The notes under the pieces: model-generated
The model's database searches: none
Told to the model about the DNA's origin: nothing
The model's input: only the letters and a program-made list of their open reading frames with translations
Shown: in pieces, positions 1-10,600 of the stretch
How positions within the stretch are numbered: the stretch's first letter is position 1
How the letters are laid out: each line of letters starts with the position of its first letter
DNA from: Sinomicrobium weinanense
GTDB lineage: Bacteria > Bacteroidota > Bacteroidia > Flavobacteriales > Flavobacteriaceae
DNA: 64,000 bases
Assembly: GCF_018863395.1 (NCBI RefSeq)
Contig: NZ_JAHKRR010000005.1
Location: 124,001 to 188,000 of the forward strand
Reading direction: 5' to 3'
Translations under genes and position numbers: made by a program

Positions 1-1617
1 CTGTAAATGGCGGTCGAGATTGTGCCTGGCAGAAGCAGGACGATTGGTCACGGTTTCGTTATAGGCTTCAAAATAATTTTCTATCCCTTCGGTACTGAAA
101 TAGTAAGCCGTAGGTGCAAATTGCAGTCCCGGGCTGATCTGCCAGACCCCTCCGAGCTGGAAAGTGGTCCTGTATACATTGATATCATTATATTTGGTTT
201 TATAGTAGATCTCGTGCAGCCGGTTCCGGAATGAGGAGATCCCTTCCCCGGGTGCGGGCAATCCGTTTTCGTAGTATTTTCTATATGTAGGGGGCATAAG
301 AACACTTCTGGCCAGTACCCACTGATAGTTATTGGGGGCATTGGCATCCCTTATCTGGAGACTGGCCTTTGCGTTTAAGCTCCAGGCATCGCCTAACCGG
401 AAGGTACCTTTGTAAAGGGCATTGTAATTCTTATAGCTTGTTCCCCTCACAATACCTTCCTGGTTCAGGTATCCCAGGCCAAAATAATAGGTGATGTCTT
501 CACTTCCCCCGCTGATGTCAAAGTCTACTTCCTGCCTGTAACCGGTCTGGAATGTAGCATCCTGGTAATTGTTGTCCTGAAAGATCAGTTTTTTTCCGGT
601 CACGGGATCTTCCATGGTCTCCCATCCCTGATTGTTAATAAGGTCGGCTACATATTCCTGGCCGTACTCTCCCAGGTATACGTCCAAAAACTCCAGGGTA
701 TTCTTGGAGTCCCTGGGGTTTCCGGTAGACATCCCATATCTTCCTCCGGTGAGAAAGAAATCGGGATTGGTAGTGTTGAACTGATCGGTATTCTTTCGGG
801 TGAGGTATACGTAATCCCTGGCATTTAACAGCGGGAGGCTTTTTTGTTGCGTGTCCACACCGCTGGTGAAGCGCAGGTTGATCCTGGTTTTCCCGGCCGT
901 ACCGGACTTGGTCTCGACGATAATGATACCGTTTGCTGCCCTGGCCCCATAGATCGCGGTAGATGCGGCGTCTTTCAGCACCTGTACGGATTTGATATCG
1001 TCCGGGTTGAGATCGCTGATATTGCGCATGGCCCCGACAATACCGTCAACAATGAACAGTGGCGAGTCGTCTTCCGGTGATGTGGAAGAACCTCCCCGTA
1101 TAAATATCTCCGGATTGGCCCCCGGCTGACCGTTTTGTACCTGGAGGGAGAGACCGGCAACTTTTCCCTGTAATTGCAAAAGCGGGTTGGCACCGGGTGC
1201 TTTTTGCATTTCCTGGTCGTCTATGAGCGACAGGGAATTGGTTACGGTAGACCGGGACTGCTCTCCATAACCGATAAGAACTACTTCGTCCAGAGCACTA
1301 ACATCGGGTTTCAGCTTTACATCAAAGTTGCGCTGGTCTCCGACAACCAGTTCGTGGGAAGCATATCCCAGGAACTGCATAACCAGTACCGACTGCTCTG
1401 AAGGAACATCCAGCGAAAAATTGCCGTCAAAATCGGTGGAAATACCAACAGTTGTCCCCTTTACAAAAACGGAAACCCCGGGAAGAGGGGAACCCGTTTC
1501 CGCATCTAAAACTTTACCACCAACGGTGATAGGCTGGTTTTGGGCGACAATCGATGACAGGGAAAAAACGGCAAGTGTCAAAGTCGTCAAAATTTTTGGG
1601 TGGAGTAATCGTTTCAT
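1..1617 (-). CDS. SusC-family TonB-dependent outer-membrane receptor, C-terminus outside window
   Basis: The minus strand reads open from an ATG at 1617 to the window edge, giving 539 codons with no stop. The product has a signal peptide ending in VAQ, then a CarboxypepD_reg-like domain (about residues 30-105, GGKVLDAETGSPLPGVSVFVK), the SusC signature DEVVLIGYGEQ, and a TonB plug with LQGKVAGLSLQ and VLKDAASTAIYGARAANG. The start of the beta-barrel follows. SusC proteins form the ligand-gated channel beneath a SusD lid and import oligosaccharides across the outer membrane. Its partner SusD should lie beyond position 1. The GntR regulator at 2422-3132 lies just upstream on the same strand. 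The family call is firm; the substrate is unknown. Confidence 0.95.
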   Translation of the reverse strand, partial: MKRLLHPKILTTLTLAVFSLSSIVAQNQPITVGGKVLDAETGSPLPGVSVFVKGTTVGISTDFDGNFSLDVPSEQSVLVMQFLGYASHELVVGDQRNFDVKLKPDVSALDEVVLIGYGEQSRSTVTNSLSLIDDQEMQKAPGANPLLQLQGKVAGLSLQVQNGQPGANPEIFIRGGSSTSPEDDSPLFIVDGIVGAMRNISDLNPDDIKSVQVLKDAASTAIYGARAANGIIIVETKSGTAGKTRINLRFTSGVDTQQKSLPLLNARDYVYLTRKNTDQFNTTNPDFFLTGGRYGMSTGNPRDSKNTLEFLDVYLGEYGQEYVADLINNQGWETMEDPVTGKKLIFQDNNYQDATFQTGYRQEVDFDISGGSEDITYYFGLGYLNQEGIVRGTSYKNYNALYKGTFRLGDAWSLNAKASLQIRDANAPNNYQWVLARSVLMPPTYRKYYENGLPAPGEGISSFRNRLHEIYYKTKYNDINVYRTTFQLGGVWQISPGLQFAPTAYYFSTEGIENYFEAYNETVTNRPASARHNLDRHLQ

Positions 1618-1990
1618 CTGTTCTTTTTTATGTGTTTTTTAATGGTCAGATGTAATTCGCCAATGAACATATCGGTTGATATCAACAAATCTGCTACGGC
1701 TCATTTCATAATTTAAATTAAGTAGTTATGTAATTATGTAGGACAAATAAAAATAAAAAAAATCAATAAACCAAAATATTATCATATTCAGACAAAAATA
1801 TAGTCAGAATAAACGCTAAAATATTGTCAAAATGATATTTATGAGGAATATATCACAATTTGAAGTACGGAAAATATGTAATATGATGGCTGAAATTATG
1901 AGCTTGTTTATAATAGGGAGTATCTGAAAACACAGGTTTTAAATCGGGACTGTCTCAGAAGTCATGAAACCGTCATTCCGGACTGTCACC

Positions 1991-2072
1991 CTGAGCCCTT
2001 CGGCACTTCGACTTTAGTTTATCCTGAGCTTACCGAAGGGCTCAGTGCAGGTAGGCTCAGGATAAACTAAAG
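1991..2072. repeat. Interleaved intergenic palindromes
   Basis: Two perfect inverted repeats interlock. CTGAGCCCTTCGG (1991-2003) pairs with CCGAAGGGCTCAG (2033-2045). CTTTAGTTTATCCTGAGC (2012-2029) pairs with GCTCAGGATAAACTAAAG (2055-2072). The two hairpins are mutually exclusive. The sequence belongs to the CCTGAGC...CGAAGGG repeat type, also seen at 43060-43075 and 54891-54937. No coding content is visible. Confidence 0.8.
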
Positions 2073-2227
2073 CCAAAGGGTTGTTTCGACATGACGGATA
2101 AGACCTTTCAGAAGAGGCCCCTTCCCCGAGTTTGGGGATCTGCACTGTTTCCTGGTATCCATAAAAGAAATGTCGACTATTTCCCGGAGGGATAAGGGCA
2201 ATGTCATTTGGTTTAGCAAATTATGCC

Positions 2228-2364
2228 ACCCCTTCGGGGTTTATGTATTGTCTTACCGTTCCTGATCTATAATTATGTCATCCCTTCGGGATTTATAAAA
2301 GCCTGAATGGCTGACATTTTTATAGAACCAAGGGCATTAAAGAGATTCTAAACCCTGAAAGGGT
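2228..2364. repeat. Three short REP-like hairpins
   Basis: Three small stem-loops have five-base stems and TTC/GAA loops: ACCCC-TTC-GGGGT (2228-2240), ATCCC-TTC-GGGAT (2280-2292) and ACCCT-GAA-AGGGT (2352-2364). The third is in the opposite orientation, and the flanks share TTATGtCA/TTTAT-like sequence. They resemble REP-type repeats. The rest of the gap 1618-2421 is AT-rich with no supported gene. Confidence 0.6.
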
Positions 2365-2421
2365 GATACATTTATTATCTATGACCTTAACCAAATGATA
2401 TTGGGAAAAAGAAGAAAAAGT

Positions 2422-3132
2422 TTATGCAATGGTATCGAAATGCGGCTTCAGATGTTCGTACATGGCCGACTGAAATTCTTCCGGCGTGCCTGTCTTTAAT
2501 ATCTCGTACAGTCCCTGATGGGTGACCTTTCCCTGGGAAACTTTGTCTTTGAGTTTCAGTTCGTAAGACAGCTCGTAGTCAAATACCGGAAGTAATAATT
2601 TTTGAAAACGCCCCAGAATATCATTCCCTGCTATTTTGTATAATGTAGCGTGAAAATCTATATCGCATTGCACTCTTTCCTTCACCGATTTGGCATTGAT
2701 TTCTCTTTGAACGATCTCTTCCAGTTCCGATAGCTGCTCTTCCTTTATTCTGGCGAACACCAGGTGAGCCAGGCCCATTTCCAGCACCAGCCGTAATTCG
2801 AAAATTTCCTTCCGGGCATGACTGTCCAGGATATACGGGTCGAGTACCCGCTCCAGTGAATTTAAGATATCCGGTTGGGCCATGACCATACCCCGTCTTT
2901 TCCTCGTTTCGATCATGCCCAGCATTTTAAACCTGCTCAGTGCTTCCCGGACCACATTCCTGCTTACTCCCAGAGCCTCCGCAATTTCCATTTCTTTGGG
3001 AATAGGGTCTCCGGGAACCAGCCCCTGACTCTTAAAATACTCGCCCAGACGGTTCTCTACCCTGTCTGTCATGGAGATCTTCTCCAATGGTTGCAGGTTT
3101 GTATCCCCGGATCCCTTCTTTTTTTCTATCAT
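2422..3132 (-). CDS. GntR-family transcriptional regulator, FadR/FCD subfamily
   Basis: This 236-residue protein has an N-terminal winged helix (about residues 20-90; core EMEIAEALGVSRNVVREALS and the wing RKRRGM) and a helical FCD ligand domain (about 100-228). The FCD metal/ligand residues appear in CDIDFHATLY, THQGLYEIL and MYEHLKPH. FCD regulators usually sense organic acids, sugar acids or uronates and repress catabolic genes. It sits between the partial SusC receptor and the hybrid two-component gene, all on the minus strand, so it may control the left-hand uptake locus. The effector cannot be read from sequence. Confidence 0.9.
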   Translation of the reverse strand: MIEKKKGSGDTNLQPLEKISMTDRVENRLGEYFKSQGLVPGDPIPKEMEIAEALGVSRNVVREALSRFKMLGMIETRKRRGMVMAQPDILNSLERVLDPYILDSHARKEIFELRLVLEMGLAHLVFARIKEEQLSELEEIVQREINAKSVKERVQCDIDFHATLYKIAGNDILGRFQKLLLPVFDYELSYELKLKDKVSQGKVTHQGLYEILKTGTPEEFQSAMYEHLKPHFDTIA

Positions 3133-3360
3133 CTGTTAAAACTTAGATCGTTAAAAAGTCCTTATGTAGTACAAATATAAGTAACTTTTCATTATAGAGG
3201 CTCATGCCCTGTCCTACAAACCTTGTATACACGTGCTCTGGCGAACAGTTTCAGTGCTGTTTTTTAGAGGTACCGGAGCATTCCAACTATACACTTCGAA
3301 TATCTTAAACATTAATTATCAACGAAATATAATAAAGTTACTGTTATCCCTTATGCTTAA

Positions 3361-6300
3361 CTATACCTTTTTATTTTCCTTCGAACCATCCTGGGCATAA
3401 TCTGTGGGTGTCATCCCGAAGTGCTTCTGGAAATTCCTTCCAAAGCTCGTCTGGGACTTATAGCCTACTTTTTCGGAGATCTCATAGATCTTGAGGTTGG
3501 TGGTCTTTAGTAATTCGGCAGCCTTTTTAAGCCTGCTCATGTTTATTAATTCATAAGGCGATAGGTCTGAAATATCCTTGATCTTGCGGTAAAGTGTGGA
3601 GCGGCTCATATACATGTGTTTGGCCAGCATATCGATATTGAGGTCCGGATCGTTAAGGTTTTTGTCAATGACCTTATCGAGTTTGGACAAAAAGGTCTTG
3701 TCGGTATTCGATGTGGCCAGCGATCTCAAATGTGCAAGCGGGGAACTCGAATAATGCCCCAGTATGGTTTTTCTGTTTTTCAGCAAGTTAGAGATCTGCA
3801 CCTCTAAATGGTTCATGGAAAACGGTTTTGAAATATAGGCATCGGCCCCCGACTCCAGGCCTTCGATCTTGGCATTCAGGGCACTTTTGGCCGTGAGCAG
3901 GATCACCGGAATGTGACTGGTCTCTACATCTCCTTTTATGCGTTTACACAACTGGATCCCGTCTGATATGGGCATCATCACATCACTAATGACCAGCTCC
4001 ACTTCACGGTCGGAGATCACAGCCCATGCTTCCTTGCCATTTCCGGCCTGTATCACATTATAATTTTCAGACAATTCGCCATACATAAAATTAGCAAGTT
4101 CTTTATTGTCCTCGGCTATCAGGATCAAAGGGGCCTGCTTTTCAAAACCCGGCCGCTGTGTTTTCGGATCGGGAGCGCTCATCCGTTCATGGTCACTGCC
4201 TATGGTTTTGAATTCTTCATCCTGATGAAGCGGTATTTTAAGGATAAACGTATTCACAGCCCTTCTTTCTTCATCGATATAAAGTTTACCATGATGCAAT
4301 TCGGTAAGCGAATGGGCCAGGGAAAGCCCGATCCCTGTTCCCGGATTTTCCGCCTCCCCGGGAAGCCTGAAGAACGGCTCAAATATACGTTTCTTCAGGT
4401 GGGTAGGGATCAGCTGGCCGTCGTTTTCTATGCTGATCTGAAATTCCGTTTCGTCCGTACTGAGAAATACCTGCACACGGCTTTCGGAATACTTTATGGC
4501 ATTGATGAACAGGTTACTGAATATTTTCTTTATGGCCCCCTCATCGACAAAAGCATAGACGTCGTTCTTGTCTTTGATGAGATCGAAATGCAGGCTCCTG
4601 TCCTGGATAAGCTGGCTGAACCGAATATAAGTTTCTTCCAGGATATCGCTGATATTCACCTCCACAAAACTCAGTTTCATATGTTTCATCTCGGTTTTCC
4701 TGAAATCCAGCAGTTCATTGACCAGGTTGATGAGCCTGGCGGTGTTTTTTTCCATGATCCCCAGGTTTTTCGGGATCTCAGGGGACTTATATTGCCGCTT
4801 AAGCAACTTTTCCAAAGGATTTTTGATCAGTGTTAAGGGTGTCCTGATCTCGTGGGCAATATTGGTAAAAAACTCTATTTTGGCTTCGTAAATCTCTTTT
4901 TCCTTTTCGTTTTCGAGCTCGTGGATCTTCCTGTTGCTTTTGTTTTTTGTGTACCGATGATAATAACGCAACAGCAAATAAACCAACAGCAGGAGCAATA
5001 TGGCATAGAGGGCATAAGCGGTATTACTGCCCAGGAACGGGGGCAAAACCTCTATTGCCAGGCTGCTTTCATCGCTCCAGGCCCCCTGGCTGTTCAGCGC
5101 CTTTACCTTAAAGGTATAATTTCCGGGAGGCAATTCGGTAAACCTCACCTCGTGGTTTTTACCCAGGGCAACCCACTGATCGTTCAGGCCTTCCAGTTTA
5201 TACCAGTATTGGGCCATTTCGGGAGTGGTATAGCTCAGGGAGGCAAATTCCAGGCTAAAGGTCGATTGCTTATTGTCAAGGACGATCCGTTCCGAAAATG
5301 AAATGGACCTTTCCAAAGGGGAATCCTCCCCGCCCACCGGCACTTCCTTGTTATTTACCTGAATATTGGTGATGTAAACCGGGGACCGGAAATCATTACG
5401 GACAAACTTATCGGGATTAAAACTGATCAACCCGCTGACCCCGCCGAAATACATCTCCCCATCCTCGTCCTTGAATGCAGAACTGTAATTGAACTGATCG
5501 CTCAGCAATCCGTTAGACCTTGTATAGACATTGAACACCTCTGCTTCCGGGTCAAATTCGAGGAGCCCGTTTGACGAGCTGATCCAAAGGTTTTTATTAT
5601 CGTCTTCGAGTATGGAATAAGTGACATTGGTGGGCAGGCCGTCTTTTTTGGTAAACCTCCTGAAGTTATTGGTATCTTCCTGAAAAAGATTAAGGCCGTT
5701 TTCGGTAGTGATCCAAAGCCTGTTCCCGGAATCTTCAAAAAGGCCGTTGATCACGTTTGAACTAAGGCTGTTGGGGTTGTTCTGGTCATACCTGTAAAAC
5801 CCCTTGTCATTGGTCGCCGGGTTGTAATAATACAATCCGTCCCAATAGGTCCCGGCCCAGAATACTCCGTTATGGTCTTCGATAAAGCAGGTATAATGAA
5901 AAACTTCCGGGAAACCTTCTGCCACCTTGAACGTATCTTTTTCCGGCAGGTATTGATAAATTCCGGATGAAGTAAGCACATAAATATCCCCGGCCCTGGT
6001 CTTGTAAATAAAGAAAATAAAATCGCTCCGGAGGTTGCCTTCGTCCTCTCCCGTACCAAAATGCTTAACAACTTTTCCGGAATTGATGTCCATGATATCG
6101 AGGCCGTGTTCAAAGGTCCCTATCCACAGTTTGTCCCCGACCGGCAGCAAACCGTGGATGTTGTAGTTGGCCAGATTTCCCTTTTCACCTACGGTAGTGT
6201 AATTGATAAATTTTCCGGTTTCGGGGTCAAACCGGTTCAGGCCGGCGTCTTCGGTCCCGATCCAGAGGTGGCCAAAACGGTCTTTTTCGATCTCGCGAAC

Positions 6301-7344
6301 AGCATTCCCGCTGATCGAATTTTCTCCGACCTTAGGAAAATACCTGCGAATGGGTGTATACTGTTTAGAATAATAATTGACTCCCCCGAAATAGGTGCCG
6401 ATCCAGACGCCCTGTTCCTTGTCCAGCACCAATGCATATATCGCATTGTCCGACAGGGCATACGGATTGTTGTAGTCCTTCCTGAGATTCCGGTAGCTAT
6501 GGTCCCGGAGGTCGTAAATATAAATCCCGGACTCGCTGGCGATCCAGAGTTCGTTTTGGTTCTTTTTCAGGAAATCCCGGACAAACAACGGATTTTCACT
6601 TTCTTCCAGCAGGCTGATCAGTTTTTTTTCCGACCTTTTATAAAGCAGGGGCCCGCGGTTTTTCGTTCCGATCAGCAGGGAATCCTTTCCCTGGGAAGAA
6701 ATGGCCGTAATAATAAATCCTTCGTCGGGGCTATTCTGGTTAACCAGGTCTATTTTCTTCAGTGAATTGTTGTCCGGGACAAACTGGTAAAACCCTTCCC
6801 TGGCAGAGACAAACACTTCTCCCGATATATTGCTCGTAAGGAGGGAAGCATGGATCTGATTAAATTTTTCTTCTTTTCCGTCCGGGTCGTTTATATTCAA
6901 CCTGTGCAGATCACCTCCCGCAATAAACCACAGGTTCCCTTTTACATCGCCCTCGATATCGAGGATAGGCCGGTCCTTTGTACTTTCAATCAGGATAAAG
7001 GATTCGGTTTGTTCGTCGTACCGGAATAATCCCATATCCGTACCTACCCAGATATAATTGCCATACTCGTGGAGGCATCGTATAAAATTGCTCCCTATAC
7101 TTTTTTCATCTCCCGGCTCGTGCTGAAATAATTTAAAATTATACCCGTCATAGCGGTTCAGTCCGTCTTTGGTGCCGAACCACAAAAAACCACGGTTGTC
7201 CTGCAACATACAGATCACGGAATTATGGGAAAGCCCTTCCTCGACCCTCAGCTTCTTAAAAGCATAGGTCTGGGCCTGTGACCTTCCGATGCAGAAACAA
7301 CATATTAAAACCAGCCAGAATCCTCTCATAATGCTACAAATCAA
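3361..7344 (-). CDS. Hybrid two-component sensor kinase/AraC-type regulator (HTCS)
   Basis: This 1327-residue single-chain sensor has, in order: a signal peptide (about 1-24); repeated two-component-regulator propeller blades from about 30 (motifs of the form LWIGT.dGLnryd); a Y_Y_Y domain (about 700-780); a transmembrane helix (about 785-805); and a HisKA domain with the phosphorylated His831 in NIAHEIRTP. A HATPase with GTGIGLSLAH follows, then a receiver with Asp1121 in LVISDVMMP and a C-terminal AraC helix-turn-helix. HTCS proteins bind oligosaccharides in the periplasm and activate the adjoining utilization locus. Here the gene is divergent from susC/susD at 7684-12262, the usual arrangement. 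All key phosphorylation residues are present. Confidence 0.97.
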   Translation of the reverse strand: MICSIMRGFWLVLICCFCIGRSQAQTYAFKKLRVEEGLSHNSVICMLQDNRGFLWFGTKDGLNRYDGYNFKLFQHEPGDEKSIGSNFIRCLHEYGNYIWVGTDMGLFRYDEQTESFILIESTKDRPILDIEGDVKGNLWFIAGGDLHRLNINDPDGKEEKFNQIHASLLTSNISGEVFVSAREGFYQFVPDNNSLKKIDLVNQNSPDEGFIITAISSQGKDSLLIGTKNRGPLLYKRSEKKLISLLEESENPLFVRDFLKKNQNELWIASESGIYIYDLRDHSYRNLRKDYNNPYALSDNAIYALVLDKEQGVWIGTYFGGVNYYSKQYTPIRRYFPKVGENSISGNAVREIEKDRFGHLWIGTEDAGLNRFDPETGKFINYTTVGEKGNLANYNIHGLLPVGDKLWIGTFEHGLDIMDINSGKVVKHFGTGEDEGNLRSDFIFFIYKTRAGDIYVLTSSGIYQYLPEKDTFKVAEGFPEVFHYTCFIEDHNGVFWAGTYWDGLYYYNPATNDKGFYRYDQNNPNSLSSNVINGLFEDSGNRLWITTENGLNLFQEDTNNFRRFTKKDGLPTNVTYSILEDDNKNLWISSSNGLLEFDPEAEVFNVYTRSNGLLSDQFNYSSAFKDEDGEMYFGGVSGLISFNPDKFVRNDFRSPVYITNIQVNNKEVPVGGEDSPLERSISFSERIVLDNKQSTFSLEFASLSYTTPEMAQYWYKLEGLNDQWVALGKNHEVRFTELPPGNYTFKVKALNSQGAWSDESSLAIEVLPPFLGSNTAYALYAILLLLLVYLLLRYYHRYTKNKSNRKIHELENEKEKEIYEAKIEFFTNIAHEIRTPLTLIKNPLEKLLKRQYKSPEIPKNLGIMEKNTARLINLVNELLDFRKTEMKHMKLSFVEVNISDILEETYIRFSQLIQDRSLHFDLIKDKNDVYAFVDEGAIKKIFSNLFINAIKYSESRVQVFLSTDETEFQISIENDGQLIPTHLKKRIFEPFFRLPGEAENPGTGIGLSLAHSLTELHHGKLYIDEERRAVNTFILKIPLHQDEEFKTIGSDHERMSAPDPKTQRPGFEKQAPLILIAEDNKELANFMYGELSENYNVIQAGNGKEAWAVISDREVELVISDVMMPISDGIQLCKRIKGDVETSHIPVILLTAKSALNAKIEGLESGADAYISKPFSMNHLEVQISNLLKNRKTILGHYSSSPLAHLRSLATSNTDKTFLSKLDKVIDKNLNDPDLNIDMLAKHMYMSRSTLYRKIKDISDLSPYELINMSRLKKAAELLKTTNLKIYEISEKVGYKSQTSFGRNFQKHFGMTPTDYAQDGSKENKKV

Positions 7345-7683
7345 CTCATTTTGATAAAAACCTCCTCATACAGATCGTACCATTCTTCTACAAATCATTT
7401 CAAAATATACCCTTTTGCGGAACTACCGGATAAGTTGAGCTTTTTTGAAGAAAAACTGAAACAGTTTCTCTGCTCCTTTCTGAAATAAAATAATCTATTT
7501 TGAAAAAGACAATACACCAATATTTTACTTACAATTTTAAACAATAAACAAAATAACAAGTAAAAACTTAACTGATCGTTAATTTCGGGAATTTTGTTTG
7601 ATGCCAATGACATTGACGGGGCAGAAACATTATTTCTACAAATTGTTTCATCACAACCAAAATCCAAAAAATTTCAAAATGAA
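7345..7683. promoter_or_regulatory. Divergent control region between HTCS and susC
   Basis: This 339-base AT-rich gap separates the two divergent transcripts and must hold both promoters and the HTCS binding site. A weak flavobacterial-like element for the susC side is TTG at about 7500 followed after 18 bases by TATTTTAC. I could not identify a clear operator, and no gene is supported here. Confidence 0.4.
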
Positions 7684-10600
7684 ATGCTAATGAGAACTAT
7701 GCTAACATTCGTTTTCAGGTTTAAATTCGCGCTACTTCTGGCCGTGTTCCCTATGCAAAATGCACAGGCACAGGACACCCTGGAAGTTTCCGGGAGTATC
7801 ACCACTCCGGACGGCGCCCCCATCCCCTTTGCCAATGTCCTGGTCAAGGATACAGATACCGGGACGTCGGCAGACATGGACGGGAATTATTCCATTACCG
7901 CTTCTTCAGACGCCATACTGGTATTCAGTTATGTCGGGTTTGGCACCGAGGAAATCCCGGTAAATAATCAAACCGTAATACATGTACAATTAAAGGAAGA
8001 TGTCGCGGCTCTTGACGAAGTTGTTGTGGTAGGTTATGGTACCCAACAGAAAAAGGACCTGACCAGTGCGATCTCCATCGTAAAATCCGATCAGATCCAG
8101 AAACGGCAGACCACCACGATAGCCGAAAGCCTTCAGGGGCTGGCCCCCGGGGTAAATGTCCGTGGTGGCGGACGCCCCGGGCAGGAAGCCAGGATTGAGA
8201 TCCGGGGACTTAAAAACCTGCAGAGTGCCAATCCGCTTTATGTTATTGACGGCCTGATCACCACGGCAAACCGTGACTTTAACCCCAACGACATCGAGTC
8301 GGTCCAGATCCTTAAAGATGCAGCAGCAGCAGCCATATACGGGTCAAGAGCGGCCAACGGCGTGGTGATCATCACCACTAAAAAGGGAAGAAGCGGTCCG
8401 CTCAAGGTCAGTGCCAGTTCCAAAATGAGCCTCACCGAAGTGCCCCGTTACGACCTTGCCGGCCAGGAAGAATTTGTACGGCTCAACAATATGGCCTACG
8501 ACAATGCCGGGCTCTCCAGGCAGGAGCTCGACCTCAATGTAAATACAGACTGGCAAAAGGAAGTTTTCAGGACCGGGCTTATCCAGGACCATAACGTCAG
8601 CTTTTCCGGTGGTGGTGACAATTCTTCCTACTTTATTTCCACCAACTATTTCGGGAACAAAGGAACGGTGATCTCTACGGATTTCGACCGGGTCTCCCTC
8701 CGTGTAAACACAAGTGGCCGCAAAGGCATCTTCAGCGTCGGAGAAAATCTGGCCCTATCGAACTCCAAAACGGAAGAAACCGGGGCCCCCGAAGCATTTA
8801 GGGGCAACCCTTTTATCGACGTGATACGCCTGTTCCCTACCATTCCCGTGTACGACGATGAAAACCCGGGAGGCTACGGATACGGAAAACAGGGAGTAGC
8901 CAACACCTTTGCGGCAAACCCGGTGGCCATTGCAAACCTCATCGACCGGAAAACCGAGAACTTCAGGATCAGGGGAAACCTCTGGGCAGAGATCGATCCG
9001 TTTCCATTCCTTAAATACCGGTTTAATTTCGGTTATGAAACCAGTTTTGACGATTATTTGTATTTGAGGCGCGAAGGGAACTGGACCCTGAACCAGCCCT
9101 ACGAACCTTCTTTCACCAATCAGAACAAGGCACAATCCGAAACCAAACTCCTGGAAAACACCCTTACTTTCGACCAGGAGTTTGGTAAACACCATATTAC
9201 CCTGGTCGCCGGTACCACTTACCAGAAAAACAACTATGAACAAATAAACGGTACCAAGAGAAACCTTTTGGTCAATCCCAACACAGGCGAATATTTCGAT
9301 GTCCTGGACCTGGGAGACCAGGGAATAGTAGGCGGATTCCGCAATGAATCGACCCTCATATCCTATCTCGGAAGGCTGGAGTACAATTACGACGACCGTT
9401 ATCTGCTCAACGCCGTTCTGAGGCGTGATGGCTCCTCTAAGTTCAGCGATGAGAACAAATGGTCCAACTTTCCTTCGGTCTCCCTGGGATGGCGGTTAAA
9501 CAACGAAAGTTTTTTCAGGTCCGAAACCATCAGTGACCTGAAACTACGTGCGAGTTATGGCGAATTGGGCAGTGGTGATATTCCCGACTACCAATACATA
9601 GGGCTGATCAACACCTTCGGGGCTATTGCCCTTGGAGACGGCCAAACGCTTTATCCCTCTGCCACCCAGGTAAGACTGGCCAACTCCCAATTGCGTTGGG
9701 AGACCTTAAAACAGACCAATATCGGGATAGACCTCGGATTGTTCGACAACAGACTCCAGTTAACGGCCGATTACTTTATCGCCCGAACGGAGAATGTGCT
9801 TTTTGAATTTCCCATACTCCTAACCACCGGTAATGATGGCGGAAGCCCGCTCATTAATGCCGCAACCGTGGAAAACAGGGGTTTTGAGTTTAATGCAGCC
9901 TATAACCAGGTAGTCAATGACGATCTCAGCTTTAATGCCTCCCTGAACCTCAGCACCCTTCGCAACGAACTGATCTCACTGGGCAGCGGCTTAAACGAAA
10001 GTATTCAGGGCAATACCATAACACGTTCCGGGGAACCGGTGGGCATGTGGTATGTATTGCAGACCGATGGCCTGTTCCAGAGTCAGGAGGAAATCGATAA
10101 TTATACCAATTCCCAAGGCCAGGTGATCATGCCCGATGCGCAGCCGGGGGATATTCGCTTTAAGGATGTAAATGACGACGGGCAGATCACCAATAAAGAT
10201 AAAACCGTGGTAGAAAGCCCCTGGCCGGATTTTGAAATGGGATTCAATGCCGGTGTACAATACAAGGATTTTGATTTTTCCATGAACTGGATCGGTTCTT
10301 TTGGGGCTACCGTTTACAATGGCTTCAGAAGTATCGTAGACCGGTTTGACGACGACAGTAACTACCGTTCGGGAATCCAGCCCTGGACCCCGGAAAATCC
10401 GGACACCAATTTTCCGAGAGTGGTAAAGGGGACTACCCTCAATGCTCGTGGGGATAGTGACCGCTGGCTCGAAAACGGGAGTTTTGCAAGGTTGAAATAC
10501 ATAGGTATCGGATATAATGTTCCAACCGAACTGTTAGGCAAGATCGGTTTCGACAGGGCGAGGATCAGCCTGTCCGCCCAGAACATCATCACCATCACCA

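Noticed and set aside
4189-6765. Long plus-strand open frames opposite the HTCS gene
   Set aside because: They are antisense shadows of a gene with clear domains and no gaps; no protein features are found in them.
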